Shown here: piece after piece, positions 1 through 6,456 of the stretch
Layout of the letters: each line of letters begins with the position of its first letter
Position numbering within the stretch: position 1 is the first letter of the stretch
NCBI GenBank assembly: GCA_002284615.2
Contig: MU069932.1
Location: 154,812-167,588 of the forward strand
From: Dunaliella salina
Lineage: Eukaryota > Chlorophyta > Chlorophyceae > Chlamydomonadales > Dunaliellaceae
Direction of reading: 5' to 3'
Length of the DNA: 12,777 nucleotides
Translations under genes and position numbers: made by a program
Notes under the pieces: generated by a model
The model's database searches: none
Seen by the model: only the letters and a program-made list of their open reading frames with translations
What the model was told of the DNA's origin: nothing

Positions 1-51
1 TTTCTTTTCTTTTCTTTTCTTTTCTTTTCTTTTCCTTTCTTTCCCTTTCTT
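1..51 (+). repeat. (TTTTC)n pyrimidine microsatellite, probable 3' tail of an element left of the window
   Basis: About ten TTTTC/TTTCT units, degenerating towards the right end. The same tract in the same orientation follows the conserved 3' end of the other + strand copies in this window, so the simplest reading is the 3' tail of a + strand retrotransposon lying upstream. The 5'-truncated copy B starts directly after it. An unrelated genomic microsatellite is the alternative. Confidence 0.85.
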
Positions 52-353
52 TGAACGCGACAAAGCAGCAGCATGCAGACCCATGTAAATTTATTAGCGC
101 CAAAGCTGTTACAATTCACCCTAATCTCCTGGGTGCTGGTGGAACTATTTATACTGAGCATTCCCTGAAGCAATTTAAACAACTATGGTTGGATCACCAA
201 CGTGCCACTAAGCTTGCCAAACAAGTTTGCGTCCATTCTGTCCAATATGCCCACAAACCAGTCTCCACACGTCATGCTATTGAAAACAGGAATACTTCTC
301 ACAGCCAGGTTTTAGAACCAGGTGCTTCTAGTAACCCTCCAGATCCCCATTAG
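51..353 (+). pseudogene. C-terminal end of a restriction-like endonuclease (copy B fragment)
   Basis: An open frame of 100 residues whose apparent start is only where the copy is truncated; there is no real initiator. It matches the C-terminus of copy E (8960-9274) residue by residue. Shared features are a helix with a QH pair followed by Cys, the segment ILLGxGGxIY or close to it, an HxLxxxKxL segment, a TKLA helix, HS-x2-YAHK and a Ser-Thr-Arg-x-Ala-x-Glu helix, ending in a Pro-His tail before TAG. In the full element this lies directly after the putative PD-(D/E)XK catalytic core, which is missing here. It is therefore a dead 3' remnant. Assignment to the RLE rests on position and on comparison with copy E, not on catalytic residues. 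Confidence 0.7.
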
Positions 354-471
354 TTACCTCTTTTTCATATCTTGTGGTGGAGGGGACTCACGGCTCTCTT
401 TTGAGCCAATGTGTCTCCTTTTCCTTAATTGATGATAGGGAGATTTTCTATGCCTACGTAGTTTCTTTTTT
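52..471 (+). mobile_element. Copy B: 5'-truncated non-LTR retrotransposon, RLE tail plus 3' UTR
   Basis: A fragment of about 420 bp holding only the last 100 codons of the element's protein, a 3' UTR of about 110 bp ending in TGCCTACGTAG (451-461) and a short T-rich tail (462-471). It aligns with the end of copy E (about 8960-9385) but differs clearly in sequence, so it belongs to another subfamily. Its left end abuts the TTTTC tract and its right end abuts minus-strand copy C1, into which it appears to be inserted. No target-site duplication can be assessed because the left flank is outside the window. Confidence 0.8.
354..471 (+). other. 3' UTR and tail of copy B, with a potential hairpin
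   Basis: Non-coding sequence after the TAG stop. A potential RNA hairpin has stem GGCTC (392-396) pairing with GAGCC (403-407) around a six-base loop, with outer CAC (389-391) pairing GTG (411-413). It is followed by TTTTCCTTAATTGATG, which is shared with copy E, then TGCCTACGTAG (451-461) and the T-rich tail. This arrangement is typical of the 3' region recognised by the RT in target-primed reverse transcription; that function is inferred. Confidence 0.7.
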
Positions 472-700
472 GGCGTTCGGTTTTCATGTTGGAAATGATA
501 TGGTTCTGGCAGCCTGAGAGCATGTGGAGTGCGCTCCAATTGATGGCAGCCTGGGAGGGGGCAAGATGGATCAGTTGACCTTTTAAAACGGACTGCATTT
601 TTTTTTATTATAGAGTTTGCCTGTGCGATACTGTAGGACAGTACGCTTCATGGGTGTGAATACACTTAACATATTCCTAAATGCTTGCACTAGGTTTGTT
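472..700 (-). pseudogene. Degraded post-RNase H / CCHC region of copy C
   Basis: Reading the minus strand in shifting frames gives matches to copy E 8330-8540: LxYRTGKLYN against FKYRTGTLFN, and a later segment SALHMLSGCQN against SALHILSGCKN. The His-Cys half of the C-x2-C-x7-H-x4-C motif is visible. The first Cys pair falls in a different frame and its second Cys is replaced by Pro in that frame, so the zinc site is broken. There is a T9 run near 600. Clearly a pseudogene. Confidence 0.6.
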
Positions 701-1400
701 TTCTACTTGCGGTAATAAGTTCTGGTAGTAAGAGTGACCTATTTTGGCATTTGCTAATTTAAGTTTGTGTTTAGTATGCATGTGGAATCTAACAGCATCT
801 TGAAGATTGGGGAGGTAGGTGAGCTTGGGGGCAGGTGGTGGACCTGTAGATGTGTCCGCAGCATGCACTCTTTTTTTTCCTTGGCTAACCAAAAGGTATG
901 TGCAAATGGATTTCCACCAGGACTTGCACTAGGGATATCGGTGTCTGCATCACAGTTCTTGGCTTGAATGGCCTGATATTCCGCAACAGCATCTGCACAT
1001 TGATTTCCAGCAATGCCAGCATGAGATTTTGCTTTTTAAAATCGAATGTTGGTGTGAAAATCTCTAATGAGAGTTGGAACCATTTTAAGGGATTTCTCCT
1101 TGGATATGCGTCATGTGTTTTCGAATTCAGGATAGCGAAGCTGTTTACTTGTTTGATTGAAAGAAGTAAGGCTGTTTGGTGCAATGTTTGCATATTTGGC
1201 GATGATAGCAGCAGCAAGCCAATTCAGCTCTACATATGGTTAGCGTAATCTCATCACTGATTGGTTCTACAGAGGTCTTGCCAGTAAGTAGGCAAAAGAT
1301 GCCTGCCCAATTTCTTGCTTCCCTCTCTGGACAAGGCAGCTGCCATCTGTGTATGCCCATTTCCTCCAGTCAGCAACTCTGAGGGTGAGGATTTTTTTAT
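677..1400 (-). pseudogene. RNase H type I domain of copy C, inactivated
   Basis: RNase H of the element, which in active relatives degrades the RNA strand of the RNA-DNA hybrid. On the minus strand WRKWAYTDGSC (near 1336-1365) supplies the first catalytic Asp, CRAELA the Glu, and AHAGIAGNQCADAV (about 982-1025) the last Asp. The third position, ATDS in copy E, reads APNS here (1171-1179), so that Asp is replaced by Asn. Several frameshifts separate the pieces. Downstream at 677-892 the frame continues into the segment linking RNase H to the CCHC motif, with LPNLQDA, HMHTKHKLKLANAK and YYQNLLP matching E. The domain is broken by both lesion types and should be inactive. Confidence 0.8.
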
Positions 1401-1659
1401 GCATGTGCCCAAGAACATGGCGATGTCCCTGAAGGGCCTCTGCTAGAGAAAGAGAAGGCTCCTGAGAAGAAGGACAAAACGGCAAGCGTGAGACCACAGA
1501 GAACTCCCTTCAAGGAAAGAAAGAGGGGCTCACACAGGAGAGATGCGCACCTACACACACCAAGACAGAAACAAGCAGGCACAAGGACCACTGCTCTAAA
1601 GGGCGAGTGTAAGGGCCAAGTTTAAGTTCTGGTCTGCAGCAATGAAAGGATGGTCCTGC
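1400..1659. other. Unassigned segment inside copy C, upstream of its RNase H
   Basis: About 260 bp with no convincing counterpart in copy E. On the minus strand one frame runs from about 1497 straight into the RNase H start, so part of this may be true linker of C. The rest could be a small unrecognised insertion. I see no terminal repeats, tail or known motif in it. Confidence 0.35.
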
Positions 1660-1873
1660 GAGAGAGCGTTGGCCAAGGGGGGCTGCCTCCCTTGGCAGGC
1701 TACAAAACCTTTAGACCCTCTACAAGGAAGTCCAGAGCCTGCTCCTTAATGTTCTTTCTTCCGCTTTCTCTTGGTGAAGAGGATACACGGTGCCTTGGCC
1801 CTAGGTATCCCCTTTTCCTTCATTGGTGTGGGGAGTGTTTTCACTGCCTCCGTAGTTTTTTCTTTTCTTTTCC
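1660..1873 (+). mobile_element. Copy D: short 5'-truncated 3'-end insertion
   Basis: A + strand insertion of about 200 bp within minus-strand copy C. The 3' part is nearly the same as copy E: CTTTCTCTTGGTGAAG, then an inverted pair GGATAC (1781-1786) / GTATCC (1805-1810), then the GTGGGGAGTGTTTTCACTGCCT run, then the terminal TGCCTCCGTAG (1845-1855) and a TTTTC tail to about 1873. The left boundary is uncertain because homology fades between 1660 and 1745. GGTCCTGC occurs at 1652-1659 and again after the tail at 1878-1886, a candidate 8-bp target-site duplication, although four or five bases separate the tail from the second copy. No coding capacity remains. Confidence 0.7.
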
Positions 1874-1959
1874 TTACGGTCCTGCAAGGTACTGGATTGG
1901 GTGTGCACCGAGTCTGTATCTTGGACACTCATGTGTGAAGTTCTAGGTCACTTGGAGAC

Positions 1960-2480
1960 GTGTTGTTTATCAAATGGAAGGCGTTCCAGTTTACTGAAAC
2001 CTGGCATGTCAGCATGCATGGGATTGATAGCAGGATGGCTGCTGACACTATTCAGCTTCCGCTCTGTGGCGCTTCTCTCATCTCCTGCCAGGTCCCGTGG
2101 CCAATCTTTGTTATGGTTGTTGAGATGGACTCGAGCTGCTGTGTTCCAAAAAGCACAGAATCAAAGGCGCCAGGTGTGTTGTGGTAGAGGCATTTCTTGG
2201 TTACTAACCTAGTAGGGCAGGATTGAGGGGCACTATAACCAAGTTTGGCGCAAGGTATGGTTCCAAGGTCATAAAAGATGAGGGGTTAGGCAGTGACAAG
2301 TTTGAAGTAGGGGTTGGTTATCATATTCTTACCCCAAGCAGGAAGGAATATGAACATAGCAGTGGCCTCTGTGTTGAGAATGGCAGAGTAGATGGCACGT
2401 CGCAAAGCTTGGGACCATAATTTTCTCATCAAAAATGGGATGGCATACGAGAAACCTGATAATTTGGATGAAAAGGCAAT
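1960..2480 (-). pseudogene. Methyltransferase-like domain and following linker, copy C
   Basis: Minus-strand pieces in several frames match copy E 7060-7560. CHPIFDEKIM (with CHPIFD at 2428-2445) corresponds to CHPIYDDDVM in E. FIFLPAW (2334-2354) corresponds to FMFLPSW, followed by TNPY and LGTIP (LGTIPCAKL against LGTIPSTRL). WNTAARVHLN, about 2130 downwards, corresponds to the stretch following the domain in E. Three or more frameshifts and a TAA after FKLVTA break it. The value of this copy is that it preserves the same CHPI-aromatic-acidic motif as E despite wide divergence. Function is discussed under copy E. Confidence 0.6.
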
Positions 2481-2930
2481 AAGTAGGGTACCAAAAAAGA
2501 GCGTTTTGGGAGTCCGCGCTCCAAGTTGTGGTATTGTGGGTGGTTGTCTAGTGGGAGGGCTTGTGAGAAAGAGTCATTGATCTTCCCGTTCAAGTACTTG
2601 CTTTCAAACATGATTTTGCAGGAAAGAAGACTTTGTAGCTCAGTGGCAAAGCTACCTGAGCTGGTGTCACAATCTCGTGCATGGCAGCAAGCTTGGCTCC
2701 ATAAAAAGCCCTGTAGAGGATTTGGAAACGGTTAGGAGAAATCATACCAACACATTTGCCTTGCGTATTATATATTTGAGCCATGTGTGCTGTGTAGATT
2801 CCTGGAACAGTAAGGGGAGGTGTAGTAGGGGGGTAATGGCTGTGTATCCGGAATCAGATGATGCAGAGTGAGGAAATTGCTGATCCGTGTATTTCACAAG
2901 GTCAACTTCACATAAGCCTGAAGGTTTCAT
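2481..2930 (-). pseudogene. Region between PHD/Trp-rich segment and methyltransferase-like domain, copy C
   Basis: Two minus-strand open stretches match E 6530-6850. EVDLVKYTD aligns with KVDLIRPKP. YNTQGKCVGMISPNR and LYRAFYGA align with YGTDGKCKGMLTPER and LHTAFNRA. The segment is followed by a KIND/IKDS serine stretch. No named domain is recognised. It is conserved enough in both copies to have been under selection in the ancestral element. Frames shift near 2600 and 2750. Confidence 0.55.
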
Positions 2931-2984
2931 GTCTGTTTACGGATTAGTGGGGTTTATATCAAATGTGATTTTGTTGCGCAAAAT

Positions 2985-3251
2985 TCAAGTTTTTGCTGCT
3001 TGAAGTTTGTTTGTTGCCTCGGGTTTATCAAAGCCTTGTCTCTCAAGATTTGAGAGGGTAGATTCTGCTGTGGATACAGAAATATTTGGTTTGCACTGTC
3101 TAGCTTCACATTCGTGCAGGCACTCTTGAAATTTAGACCATGTCTCCTTTAAATCTTCTGATTCCCAGGGCGGCAGCCAAGTGACCCTCCTGAGTTCTTC
3201 CTTAGACAGCCACTCTCTTTTAATTGTTTTAAGCATCATGAAGGCCTGCAC
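2985..3251 (-). pseudogene. Trp-rich conserved segment after the PHD finger, copy C
   Basis: An 88-residue stretch matching copy E 6240-6440 with the same spacing: WLSKEELRRVTWLPPWE against FSKELIRVDWEPGWE, then ED-x3-E-x-W, FxxC, CEAR/FEAR, and LERQGF at the end. It is not a family I can name. Directly upstream on the minus strand, with a frame change near 3250, lies the PHD finger. After it the frame breaks again before LRNKITFD. Confidence 0.6.
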
Positions 3252-3520
3252 AGGCAGGACAAGCCCATGTGTCGACTCTTTCTATTTCTTGTCGTTGCTC
3301 ATCTGAGTAGAATCTGAGTTCCTTCATGCATTTCCTGGTATGTCCAGTGGCACACATCACAGGCATACTTATCAGAAAACAGAGCCTCATTGGTTTCAGT
3401 TTCATAACCATAATGGTAATTGCTTACTTGGCAGCAGGTGCACTTAACATCAGCGCGAGCAGCAGGTGAGACAGTTTCAGGCAGAAGTGTAGCTTCTTAA
3501 AAGAGTGACAGGGCCCATGG
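3229..3520 (-). pseudogene. Degenerate PHD finger, copy C
   Basis: Minus-strand translation gives PAARADVKCTCCQVSN, then YACDVCHWTYQ, then SDEQRQEIERVDTWACPAC. This parallels PAARAEIECACCEICN, ICDVCHRTYHW and SDTQRQDIDNNSYWACPAC in copy E. One Cys of the first zinc pair is Ser here, the His-x2-Cys pair is lost by a frameshift near 3345-3360, and the final CPAC pair is intact. The original fold was therefore a C4HC3 PHD, now broken. Confidence 0.75.
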
Positions 3521-3714
3521 TTCGATAATCATAGGTGTGCATGGGTGTGATATTGCACTTGGAGGCTGACGGGGGAGCTTGATCGTCCTTTATTGTTTTC
3601 TGCATAAATTTTCCAATCATCTATGTGGTTTATGTCTAAATCATGATAGAAGGTAGAATTGATAGCATGGCTAGCTGTAGTTTCTTTTGCAAGCTTCCTG
3701 GTTATGTCACCTAT
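3521..3714 (-). pseudogene. Linker end of copy C, interrupted by copy E
   Basis: Minus-strand reading gives ITRKLAKETTASHAINST then DLDINHIDDWKIYAEN, colinear with E 5755-5880 (YKKNKLRKHK, LYDAFKSI, DLNDITHVSD, VDWGIFQHQ). Across the E insertion the upstream residues continue at 9408-9440 as VWNYR, matching LWHYKK of E, with one base of frame slippage at the join. This colinearity is the main evidence that C2 and C3 were once one element. Confidence 0.75.
3708..3714 (+). repeat. Target-site duplication of copy E, left copy (CACCTAT)
   Basis: CACCTAT here recurs at 9401-9407 directly after the TTTTC tail of E; a preceding T on both sides could make it 8 bp. Removing E and one copy restores a colinear reading of element C, so this is a convincing target-primed insertion footprint. 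Confidence 0.85.
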
Positions 3715-3944
3715 CCCTTACTCTGAGTTTAGAAGACCCTTCAAAGAGACACCGCAATGTCACACTGAGCCTCCTCAAAATGCAAGTAAAACACTTAAAG
3801 GACCTAGCCACTGAATACCTCACAACGAGAGAAGGAACAAACCATCAAATTAAGCGCCAACTAGACTACTGCATGAGAACTCATCAGCGTCTACTCAAGC
3901 AAGCTTCACCTCACAAAACAGAGCATAAGCCTGTTCCTGGATGA
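3715..3944 (+). pseudogene. Post-thumb segment of RT polyprotein, 5'-truncated (copy E)
   Basis: The first coding piece of E. It contains LSLEDPSKRH, a KMQVKHLKDLA helix and LDYCMRTHQRLLKQ, ending at an out-of-frame TGA at 3942. C has the counterpart EDPSIKYCTISLN just after its RT thumb (about 10600-10620, minus strand), which places this segment immediately downstream of RT. There is no genuine start codon; the left edge is the truncation point directly after the target-site duplication. A one-base frame change between 3877 and 3930 joins it to the following long frame. Function of this helical stretch is unknown. Confidence 0.65.
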
Positions 3945-5790
3945 CTTCAAGATCATTGATGAGGCTCTCTCCCTCAATAAAACCCCTGCCCACACTTTCC
4001 CAACCCTGATTGCCTGCATCACTAAACCCCTCCTAAGTCTAGACATCCAAGGACTCCATGAACTTACGACCACTAACGGAACCCACATAATCAGTGTGGC
4101 GCAACTCAAGAACAAGCACTCAAAAATCACAAAAAAAAGGAAAATTGCCCTCAACAGGTTGGCAGCCTTAGTCAACCTACCTCCCGCTGTAGAATTAATC
4201 CAGGACATCATACATAAAATTCTGGAAGACAAAAATACTGCAGCTTACACACTTCCCAGATTTCGCCTAATCAACAACAGCCATATAAGCGAGCTGGTTG
4301 ACACACACTTCAATGGTGCACNTCCAGACTCACCATGCCCAGAAACTATCCCCCCAACTGCACACACATCACAACCAGTACCCCCAACAGTACCCCCAAC
4401 ACANCCCCGCTCCAGAAACCACTATACACACCCGCTTACAGGCCGCCGCATCAACATTACAAACACCTCTATCACTACCCCCAACCAAGACCCTCACAGA
4501 GCAACACAGAATCGAGGAACCGACCTAACAGAAATAAATAACAACCAATCCACCACCTCCTTAAACACAACAGAGACAACCTCTCACAACACCTTCTCCT
4601 TAAATATTGCCTCCTTTGATATCACTTCTCAGAGCACCATCTTCCTGACCACCACTTCTCACAGCACGCAAGGGACCTCCTCCACACCTCACGAAGAGGC
4701 AAGCACAAACCCTGGAAACACTCCAGACACCATACAAGAGAACATACAAGGTAACACAACCCAAAGGAGTCCCAACAATACCGACAATCATCCTCAGGGA
4801 GCTGCCAACGAACACGATATACCTCCCACCCAAGCTGTACCACTTAATACACTTTCTCAAAGTACCATAAACGCAACTGAAGAGCCACCCAGCAAAAGGA
4901 CACGCTCTCAAAGCAAACAAACAACCACACTAACCATAGGAGCAACCTCCTTGGTGCAAAACACACCTCAAAACTACTTACTGCCCCCAACTGAGGATAT
5001 ACAGCAAGGAACCATAGAGACCCTATACTCAGCCACCACACCCACGCAAGCACAAATTATAACGCAAGAAATGCCCCTCTACCCCCAAGAAACTCCTTCA
5101 AACACCACCTCCATCAGGAAAAGAGCCGCCTCTGCCAACCTTGCACTCCCCACCACCCAACCTAACCATCCNGATGCCCCACACGGGTGGGACCCACANG
5201 CTGTTGCTCCCCCCAATGAGCCACCCAGCAAGCGCACACGATCCAAGTCACAATCAAGCTCCACTCACACACAGAGTACCTGTAACCAAACAACATCCAA
5301 TACCCTAGCCTTACAACACCAAAGCGAGAACATACCCCCCATCAGGAAAAGAGCCGCCTCTACCAACCTTACACTCCCCACCACCCAACCTAACCACCCG
5401 GATGCCCCACACGGGTGGGACCCACAGGCTGTTACTCCCCCCAACGAGCCCCCCAGCAAACGCACGCAATCCAAGTCACAATCTAGCTCCCACCACTCAC
5501 TGAGCACCTGTCACCAAACAACGTCCGATCCCCTGGCCATGCAACACCAACGTGACAACCTACCCCCCACTCAACATCAGCCAAGCCCCCCCTCCGAGCC
5601 TCTCACCACCACCCTAACGTCCTCTAGCCAAGGCACCCAAAATAGCCGACAGAAACCAAAGAGGAGAAAGCTTCTTCAACCTAATGCAAACCTCTCTATC
5701 CCTAGTATCTCCCCACTAGGCCAAGCAGCCCAACACACAGAGCTATGGCACTACAAAAAAAATAAATTGAGAAAACACAAACCTCTATGA
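3877..5790 (+). CDS. Long Pro/Thr/Ser/Gln-rich basic linker of the polyprotein (copy E)
   Basis: An open frame of about 637 codons without an ATG start, so it is an internal part of a larger polyprotein. The first 110 residues are globular and conserved in copy C (10193-10477): DDFKIIDEAL, FPTLIACITKPLL, GLHEL, KIALNRLAALVNLPP. The rest is low-complexity, rich in Thr, Pro, Ser, Gln and Asn. It has dispersed basic motifs that look like nuclear localisation signals: PPSKRTRSQSK near 4884, IRKRAAS at 5113 and 5341, PPSKRTRSKSQ and PPSKRTQSKSQ in the two tandem units, and KPKRRKLL near 5655. Two 228-bp tandem units lie inside. It ends at TGA 5788-5790; a second stop, TAA, lies at 5797-5799. Between them the frame reads correctly shifted by one, so two compensating indels are likely. 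Probable role: nucleic acid binding and nuclear import, inferred from composition only. Confidence 0.65.
   Translation, partial: ELISVYSSKLHLTKQSISLFLDDFKIIDEALSLNKTPAHTFPTLIACITKPLLSLDIQGLHELTTTNGTHIISVAQLKNKHSKITKKRKIALNRLAALVNLPPAVELIQDIIHKILEDKNTAAYTLPRFRLINNSHISELVDTHFNGAXPDSPCPETIPPTAHTSQPVPPTVPPTXPRSRNHYTHPLTGRRINITNTSITTPNQDPHRATQNRGTDLTEINNNQSTTSLNTTETTSHNTFSLNIASFDITSQSTIFLTTTSHSTQGTSSTPHEEASTNPGNTPDTIQENIQGNTTQRSPNNTDNHPQGAANEHDIPPTQAVPLNTLSQSTINATEEPPSKRTRSQSKQTTTLTIGATSLVQNTPQNYLLPPTEDIQQGTIETLYSATTPTQAQIITQEMPLYPQETPSNTTSIRKRAASANLALPTTQPNHXDAPHGWDPXAVAPPNEPPSKRTRSKSQSSSTHTQSTCNQTTSNTLALQHQSENIPPIRKRAASTNLTLPTTQPNHPDAPHGWDPQAVTPPNEPPSKRTQSKSQSSSHHSLSTCHQTTSDPLAMQHQRDNLPPTQHQPSPPSEPLTTTLTSSSQGTQNSRQKPKRRKLLQPNANLSIPSISPLGQAAQHTELWHYKKNKLRKHKPL
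5113..5568 (+). repeat. Two tandem 228-bp (76-codon) units in the linker
   Basis: Unit 1 is 5113-5340 and unit 2 is 5341-5568, each starting ATCAGGAAAAGAGCC and ending in a C run. The period is an exact multiple of three, so the frame is kept. Each unit encodes IRKRAAS, LPTTQPNH, DAPHGWDP, PPNEPPSKRT and SKSQSSS. A degenerate earlier PPSKRTRSQSK near 4884 and a single PPSKRTC in copy C (about 9690) suggest the motif is ancestral and the duplication is specific to E's lineage. Confidence 0.9.
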
Positions 5791-5799
5791 CGCTTTTAA

Positions 5800-6456
5800 A
5801 TCTATCTAAAATACGACCTTAATGATATCACACATGTCAGTGACGTCAGTCAGTCAGTCGACTGGGGAATCTTCCAGCACCAGAAACAATATCTGATCCA
5901 CTTTGCGCCCACGATCATAGAAAAATGGGCCCTGCCAATATTCAAACGCGCAAAGTTTACACCAGTCAATACCAGACCTGCCGCTCGAGCTGAAATTGAG
6001 TGCGCCTGCTGTGAGATCTGCAACTACAATGGCGGCAAAGAGCCCATAAACTCTGAGCCCCCCTATCCTGACATGTACATCTGCGATGTCTGCCACCGAA
6101 CCTACCACTGGTCCTGCATGAAGGAGGTCGGATGTTTCTCTGATACACAAAGACAGGATATAGATAACAACAGCTACTGGGCCTGCCCTGCATGCAAACC
6201 CCTCAGCAAAGATGAGAAACAAAAGAGAGAATCAAACTCCTTCAGCAAAGAGCTAATACGCGTTGATTGGGAGCCAGGCTGGGAACCTGAAGACACCAGG
6301 GAAGCTTGGCCCAATTTTCACCAATGCATCCTCCAATTCGAGGCTCGCAAAGATGAACCAGACCTCTCCACTCCAGCTGCCGACTTTGAGCTTGACAACC
6401 TTGAAAGGCAAGGATTTGAAAATTCAGATAAAACAAACACTTGGAAACAAAATTAG
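5800..6456 (+). CDS. PHD zinc finger plus Trp-rich segment (copy E)
   Basis: An open frame of 218 codons, the same frame as the preceding linker. The first 65 residues (VSDVSQSVDWGIFQ, FAPTIIEKWALP, TRPAARAEIE) are conserved in copy C. A complete C4HC3 PHD signature follows: C-x2-C (6010, 6019), C-x2-C in ICDVC (6082, 6091), H-x2-C in HWSC (6106, 6115) and C-x2-C in WACPAC (6184, 6193), with the typical Trp two residues before the seventh ligand. PHD fingers commonly read the histone H3 tail, so a role in directing integration or staying near chromatin is possible (inference). The remaining residues form the Trp-rich segment ending LERQGFE. The stop TAG at 6454 is out of register: homology continues in another frame from about 6435. 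Confidence 0.8.
   Translation: MYLKYDLNDITHVSDVSQSVDWGIFQHQKQYLIHFAPTIIEKWALPIFKRAKFTPVNTRPAARAEIECACCEICNYNGGKEPINSEPPYPDMYICDVCHRTYHWSCMKEVGCFSDTQRQDIDNNSYWACPACKPLSKDEKQKRESNSFSKELIRVDWEPGWEPEDTREAWPNFHQCILQFEARKDEPDLSTPAADFELDNLERQGFENSDKTNTWKQN

Larger units (their letters stand above)
472..1659 (-). mobile_element. Copy C, block C1: decayed minus-strand element (RNase H to CCHC region)
   Basis: Minus-strand remnant of the old element C, holding in coding order the RNase H domain (about 1390 down to 930), the region after it and a degraded CCHC area (about 700 down to 472). Homology to copy E stops where copy B's tail begins, near a segment matching TER of E, so B interrupted C here. 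The rest of C (RLE and 3' UTR) would lie left of the window. Bases about 1400-1659 have no clear counterpart in E and may be a lineage-specific linker or another insertion. Confidence 0.75.
1874..3714 (-). mobile_element. Copy C, block C2: decayed minus-strand element (linker end, PHD, methyltransferase-like)
   Basis: Middle block of old element C. Reading from 3714 downwards it gives the last part of the linker, the PHD finger, the Trp-rich segment, the methyltransferase-like region and the linker before RNase H, in the same order as copy E 5755-7590. The right edge is the insertion point of E (TSD CACCTAT at 3708-3714). The left edge is the insertion point of D. Identity to E is about 40-50 percent in the blocks I compared by eye, so C and E are old relatives, not recent duplicates. 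Confidence 0.8.

Noticed and set aside
3715..3900. Possible intact 5' end or promoter of copy E
   Set aside because: The sequence is already coding (post-thumb residues shared with C) at the first base after the TSD, so this is a 5' truncation.
5079..5507. Antisense open frames rich in Cys, Trp and Gly opposite the linker
   Set aside because: They are the reverse complement of the Pro/Thr-rich tandem units and exist only because the linker is low in stop complements; the + strand reading has homology in copy C.
5841..5848. TGACGTCA palindrome resembling a bZIP/CRE site
   Set aside because: It lies inside coding sequence in a small CAGT-rich stretch of copy E and nothing suggests a promoter there.
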